DNA from: Prevotellaceae bacterium
Lineage (GTDB): Bacteria > Bacteroidota > Bacteroidia > Bacteroidales > Paludibacteraceae
Direction: 5' to 3'
Assembly: GCA_031255055.1 (NCBI GenBank)
Contig: JAIRTG010000080.1
Coordinates: 1 to 7,777 of the forward strand
Length of the DNA: 7,777 nt
Shown here in pieces: positions 5,582 through 7,777 of the stretch (position 1 is its first letter; each line of letters begins with the position of its first letter). Below the pieces are notes generated by a model, which saw only the letters and a program-made list of their open reading frames with translations, made no database searches and was not told the DNA's origin. The translations under genes and the position numbers were made by a program.

Positions 5582-6256
5582 ATGAAACTATTTGTTGTGC
5601 CTACTCCGATTGGGCATCTCGAAGATATGACTTTTCGGGCCGTCAACGTCTTGAAGGAAGTCGATTTGATTTTAGCCGAAGATACCAGAACCAGCGCTTT
5701 TTTGATGAAACATTTCGACATAAAGACGCCGATGCGGTCGCACCACAAATTTAACGAACACCGGACGGTCGAAAAGCTGGTCCGGCAGATAAAAAACGGA
5801 CAAAGCGTCGCCCTGATTTCCGACGCAGGTACTCCCGCCATTTCCGATCCCGGCTTCCTGCTTGTCCGCCAATGTCTTGAAAATGAAATAGCCGTCGAAT
5901 GTCTGCCCGGCGCAACAGCTTTTGTCCCGGCTCTGGTCGATTCGGGTCTTCCGAGCGACCGCTTTTGCTTTGAAGGCTTTCTCCCTCAAAAAAAAGGACG
6001 GAAAACAAGGCTGGAACAGTTGGCGAACGAAGAACGGACTATGATTTTTTACGAATCGCCCTACCGTGTACGAAAAACACTGGCACAGTTCACAGACATG
6101 TTCGGAGCGGAGCGAAAGGCGTCCGTTTCGCGCGAAATATCAAAAATGCACGAAGAAACCATCCGCGGAACCTTGGCGCAACTAACGTCCCATTTTAACG
6201 AAAAAGCGCCGAAAGGCGAATTTGTAATCGTTGTGGAGGGTGGAAAGAAGGACTGA
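5582..6256 (+). CDS. rsmI: 16S rRNA (cytidine-1402 2'-O)-methyltransferase
   Basis: This 224-residue tetrapyrrole-methylase-fold enzyme adds the 2'-O-methyl of m4Cm1402 in the ribosomal P site using S-adenosylmethionine. Landmarks in order are VVPTPIGHLEDMTFRA (5-20), LAEDTRTS (31-38), ALISDAGTPAISDPG (77-91), CLPGATAFVPAL (107-118), GLPSDRFCFEGFLPQKKGR (122-140), IFYESPYRVRKTL (155-167), SREISKMHEE (183-192) and GEFVIVVEG (212-220). The motif usually reads PIGNL; here Asn is replaced by His12. The protein ends right after GEFVIVVEG and lacks the C-terminal extension of E. coli RsmI (286 aa), which is usual in short versions of this family. It is the second gene of its group. No clear terminator follows it. 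Confidence 0.95.
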   Translation: MKLFVVPTPIGHLEDMTFRAVNVLKEVDLILAEDTRTSAFLMKHFDIKTPMRSHHKFNEHRTVEKLVRQIKNGQSVALISDAGTPAISDPGFLLVRQCLENEIAVECLPGATAFVPALVDSGLPSDRFCFEGFLPQKKGRKTRLEQLANEERTMIFYESPYRVRKTLAQFTDMFGAERKASVSREISKMHEETIRGTLAQLTSHFNEKAPKGEFVIVVEGGKKD

Positions 6257-6340
6257 TTCCCCTGTTTTTGACGGATATTGTACCGGTTCGGCATGTCGTC
6301 ATACGTGGCGGAAACAAAATTATTCACGTTCTTTCGCGTC

Positions 6341-6368
6341 GGAATTTCGGAAAATTCCCCTACATTTG
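6341..6368 (+). promoter_or_regulatory. Probable lipoprotein promoter with an overlapping dyad
   Basis: TACATTTG (6361-6368) fits the Bacteroidetes -7 element, 41 nt before the ATG at 6410. A good -33 TTTG is missing at 19-21 nt; TTTC at 6332-6335 is the nearest and is slightly too far. A perfect 7-bp dyad, GGAATTT/AAATTCC (6341-6347 with 6352-6358, centre CGGA), lies where the spacer and -33 would be. This is a position at which a regulator could act, but regulation is inference. Confidence 0.5.
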
Positions 6369-6409
6369 TCTTTCATCATTTTACTTATTAACAATTAAAA
6401 ACGTTCAAC

Positions 6410-7285
6410 ATGAAAAAACAATTTGCCTTTACATTCTTTTTAGTTCCGTTGTTCGTTGTTTCGTGCGGCCCCAAAACGGCTGATTATGAAACCCTGAAAT
6501 CGGAAAACGATTCTTTGCGCAATATAAAAACCGAACTTGAGACCGAAGTCAACGACTATTTTTGGGTAATGAATCAAATTCGGGAAAGCATTGATGAAGT
6601 AAAAAATGCGGAAAATATTATTTCAATGCAGTCTTCGGGACAAGAGTTCGACAAAAACAATTACACCCGATTGAAAGATGATGTGACACACATCATCACC
6701 GTTCTGAAAGATAATAAACAAGAACTGGACAATCTGAAATCGCGACTTGGCAGCAGTTCGTTAAAACTCGGGGAGCTTGAAAAAACGATCAAGTCGCTGA
6801 CGCTGTCGTTGGAGAAGGAAACGAAAAAAGTGCTGCAATTACAAACCTTGCTTGCAGAAAAAAATTCGGAGGTGGAGACGCTGAACTCGACCGTGCGGAA
6901 GATGGGGCAGGAGATAAAAGACCTGACGTCGATAAACGAGGAAAGAGGTAAAAAACTGAACGAACAGGAGCAGTCTATTTACTCGGCATGGTATGTTCTC
7001 GGTACGAAAAAAGAGTTGAGAGACCAAAAAATACTGACCAAAGACGGTCTTTTCGGTAAGCAGGAAGTGTTGCAAAGTCAAGATTTTAATAAAGACTACT
7101 TCGTCCGGATAGATTCACGACAGGTAAGAACGATCGAACTGCTTTCCAAAAGGGCGAAAGTATTGACCACACATCCCGAAAATTCTTATTCGCTCGAAAA
7201 AACGGACGGCCAATATGTGCTGCGAATCAACAACCCCGAACAATTTTGGAGCATCAGCAAATACCTTGTAGTCAATGTGGATTGA
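6410..7285 (+). CDS. Coiled-coil lipoprotein of unknown function
   Basis: The 291-residue product begins with a lipoprotein signal peptide: MKKQ, hydrophobic residues 5-17, and lipobox VVSC with acylated Cys19. After cleavage it starts CGPKTADYE, so it should be anchored in the envelope, probably the outer membrane. Residues about 25-48 and 100-190 are strongly coiled-coil in character (for example LGELEKTIKSLTLSLEKET and repeated Leu/Ile heptads). A C-terminal globular domain (about 191-291) starts SAWYVLGTKKEL and ends FWSISKYLVVNVD, with several predicted beta strands. The overall plan (lipobox, long coiled coil, beta-rich C-terminus with a YVLGTKKEL motif) is one I associate with uncharacterised Bacteroidetes lipoproteins. 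Function is unknown. It has its own probable promoter 153 nt after rsmI, so it need not be in that operon. Confidence 0.9.
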   Translation: MKKQFAFTFFLVPLFVVSCGPKTADYETLKSENDSLRNIKTELETEVNDYFWVMNQIRESIDEVKNAENIISMQSSGQEFDKNNYTRLKDDVTHIITVLKDNKQELDNLKSRLGSSSLKLGELEKTIKSLTLSLEKETKKVLQLQTLLAEKNSEVETLNSTVRKMGQEIKDLTSINEERGKKLNEQEQSIYSAWYVLGTKKELRDQKILTKDGLFGKQEVLQSQDFNKDYFVRIDSRQVRTIELLSKRAKVLTTHPENSYSLEKTDGQYVLRINNPEQFWSISKYLVVNVD

Positions 7286-7293
7286 GAGGATGC

Positions 7294-7344
7294 GTGTTTC
7301 CGCCTTCGACTGCCTTGGCGGCGAAACAGGGCGAACCGTACGCA
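7294..7344 (+). other. Weak imperfect stem downstream of the lipoprotein gene
   Basis: GTTTCCGCC (7296-7304) can pair with GGCGGCGAAAC (7317-7327) with a two-base bulge, and TGCGT/ACGCA (7291-7295, 7340-7344) could form an outer helix. There is no T-run after it, so a Rho-independent terminator is not supported. It is the only structure I see between the stop at 7285 and the repeat tracts. Confidence 0.3.
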
Positions 7345-7389
7345 CTACTTGGCGACGAAATCACATCTCACAAAGTCCGACGGAATTAA

Positions 7390-7470
7390 ATTCGTGTTTA
7401 GCGATTAACGATTAACGATTAGTGCGGATTCGCTATGATTAATCACGAATCACTAAACACGAATCACTAA
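7390..7470. repeat. Period-7 tract with inverted halves, beside copy 2
   Basis: Positions 7401-7470 divide exactly into ten heptamers, from GCGATTA, ACGATTA, ACGATTA through to TCACTAA, ACACGAA, TCACTAA. The word orientation flips around 7436-7446. ATTCGTGTTTAG (7390-7401) is the exact reverse complement of CTAAACACGAAT (7453-7464). The tract is therefore both a 7-nt repeat and a long imperfect dyad. It carries stops in all frames and holds no gene. Confidence 0.88.
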
Positions 7471-7489
7471 GAAGAGAAAGAGATTTAGG

Positions 7490-7588
7490 AGGGGGGGGGA
7501 AGTCTCCCCCTCGCTTCAGCCCGCCGTAGGCGGTCTTCCGCTACCCCCTCTGCGGGGCGCTGCCCCGCAACGCCCCGTCCGGTACTCC
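7490..7588 (-). repeat. GC-rich multi-hairpin dispersed repeat, copy 2 (inverted)
   Basis: The reverse complement of 7500-7588 equals 266-354 except at 7559 (hairpin 1 loop) and 7516 (between hairpins 2 and 3). All three stems are conserved exactly. The homopolymer run is nine G here (7491-7499), against eight C in copy 1. Reading outward on the minus strand, the pyrimidine tract (7482-7471) and the period-7 tract follow as in copy 1, so the whole composite layout is shared. The upstream flank differs: copy 1 has the 21-nt array, copy 2 has a separate hairpin (7601-7630). Together the copies bracket the 7 kb gene block as an inverted pair. Confidence 0.92.
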
Positions 7589-7600
7589 ATGATGCCCCGT

Positions 7601-7630
7601 ATCCTGTCCTCCATGTTCTCGGACAGGGAT
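7601..7630. repeat. Imperfect hairpin beside copy 2
   Basis: ATCCTGTCC (7601-7609) pairs with GGACAGGGAT (7621-7630) with one bulged G and an 11-nt loop. No T-run follows on either strand, so it is not a typical terminator. It lies between the GC-rich element and a (GTGATTA) tract. Confidence 0.7.
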
Positions 7631-7639
7631 CCGAATTAA

Positions 7640-7673
7640 ATTAGTGATTAGTGATTAGTGATTAGTGATTAGT
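7640..7673. repeat. (GTGATTA) heptamer tandem repeat
   Basis: Four perfect copies of GTGATTA fill 7644-7671, with a partial copy (ATTA, 7640-7643) before and GT after. The tract is preceded by CGAATTAAATT (7632-7642). A nearly identical GGAATTAAATT (7382-7392) precedes the other period-7 tract, so the two right-end tracts share a leading sequence as well as the repeat word. Confidence 0.93.
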
Positions 7674-7686
7674 CCCCCTCTATATT

Positions 7687-7716
7687 TTGTCAAGTGCAAA
7701 AAAAGGAATAACTTTC
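7687..7716 (+). promoter_or_regulatory. Possible rightward promoter at the window end
   Basis: TTG (7687-7689), 19 nt and TAACTTTC (7709-7716) match the Bacteroidetes -33/-7 pattern except for the last base of the -7. Transcription would begin near 7722 and run off the window. No coding start is evident in the remaining 55 nt, so a gene or RNA further right is only a possibility. Confidence 0.4.
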
Positions 7717-7777
7717 GGCGCAGCCATGCAGCAAGACCATTCAGCACTATAGGTATACTCTATTGATTAGTCCGGTT

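Noticed and set aside
6268..6483. 71-codon frame between rsmI and the lipoprotein gene
   Set aside because: It spans the promoter region and overlaps the lipoprotein's signal peptide in another frame. Its sequence is unlike any protein I know.
7291..7344. Intrinsic terminator after the lipoprotein gene
   Set aside because: The stem has a two-base bulge and no T-run follows. I list it only as a weak structure.
7680..7777. Coding start or tRNA at the right edge
   Set aside because: All six frames are interrupted or too short, and I could not fold a cloverleaf or find a T-loop GGTTCGA-type motif.

Overview
The window looks like chromosome from a member of the Bacteroidetes, probably order Bacteroidales. 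Several intergenic regions carry the Bacteroidetes sigma-ABfr promoter signature (TTTG, about 20 nt, TAnnTTTG) and lack strong Shine-Dalgarno sequences. The gene families also fit: zinc-free type B ribosomal protein L31, short RsmI, a tdk/AI-2E-transporter pair, and a coiled-coil lipoprotein. I cannot name a genus.

Layout. Positions 1-116 are the 3' end of an IS5-family insertion sequence (transposase C-terminus plus probable terminal inverted repeat). It abuts a seven-unit array of about 21 nt (118-265), which runs straight into a GC-rich multi-hairpin repeat (266-363) followed by a period-7 AT-rich tract (392-435). The core is three head-to-tail or divergent gene groups. Group A (+): a small helical unknown, the RlmB-type 23S rRNA methyltransferase and an RluA-family pseudouridine synthase (500-2398), closed by a strong bidirectional terminator. 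Group B (-): tdk, AI-2E-family membrane protein and, from its own promoter, rpmE2 (4711 down to 2540). Group C (+): an unknown protein, rsmI and a coiled-coil lipoprotein (4868-7285). The right end (7286-7777) has no gene. It holds period-7 tracts, an inverted second copy of the GC-rich element (7490-7588), another hairpin and a possible rightward promoter.

How the genes fit together. Four of the eight complete genes (RlmB-like, RluA-like, L31, RsmI) modify or build the ribosome, so the core reads as ordinary translation housekeeping, with Tdk for thymidine salvage and two envelope proteins. No new enzymatic system is visible in the genes. The unusual material is non-coding. A composite dispersed element (tandem hairpins, poly-C, pyrimidine tract, period-7 tract) is present twice in inverted orientation, 98% identical over 89 nt, bracketing the whole 7 kb gene block. 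A 21-nt array interrupted by an IS lies next to one copy. These look like an undescribed or little-described intergenic repeat family and are the best candidates for follow-up.
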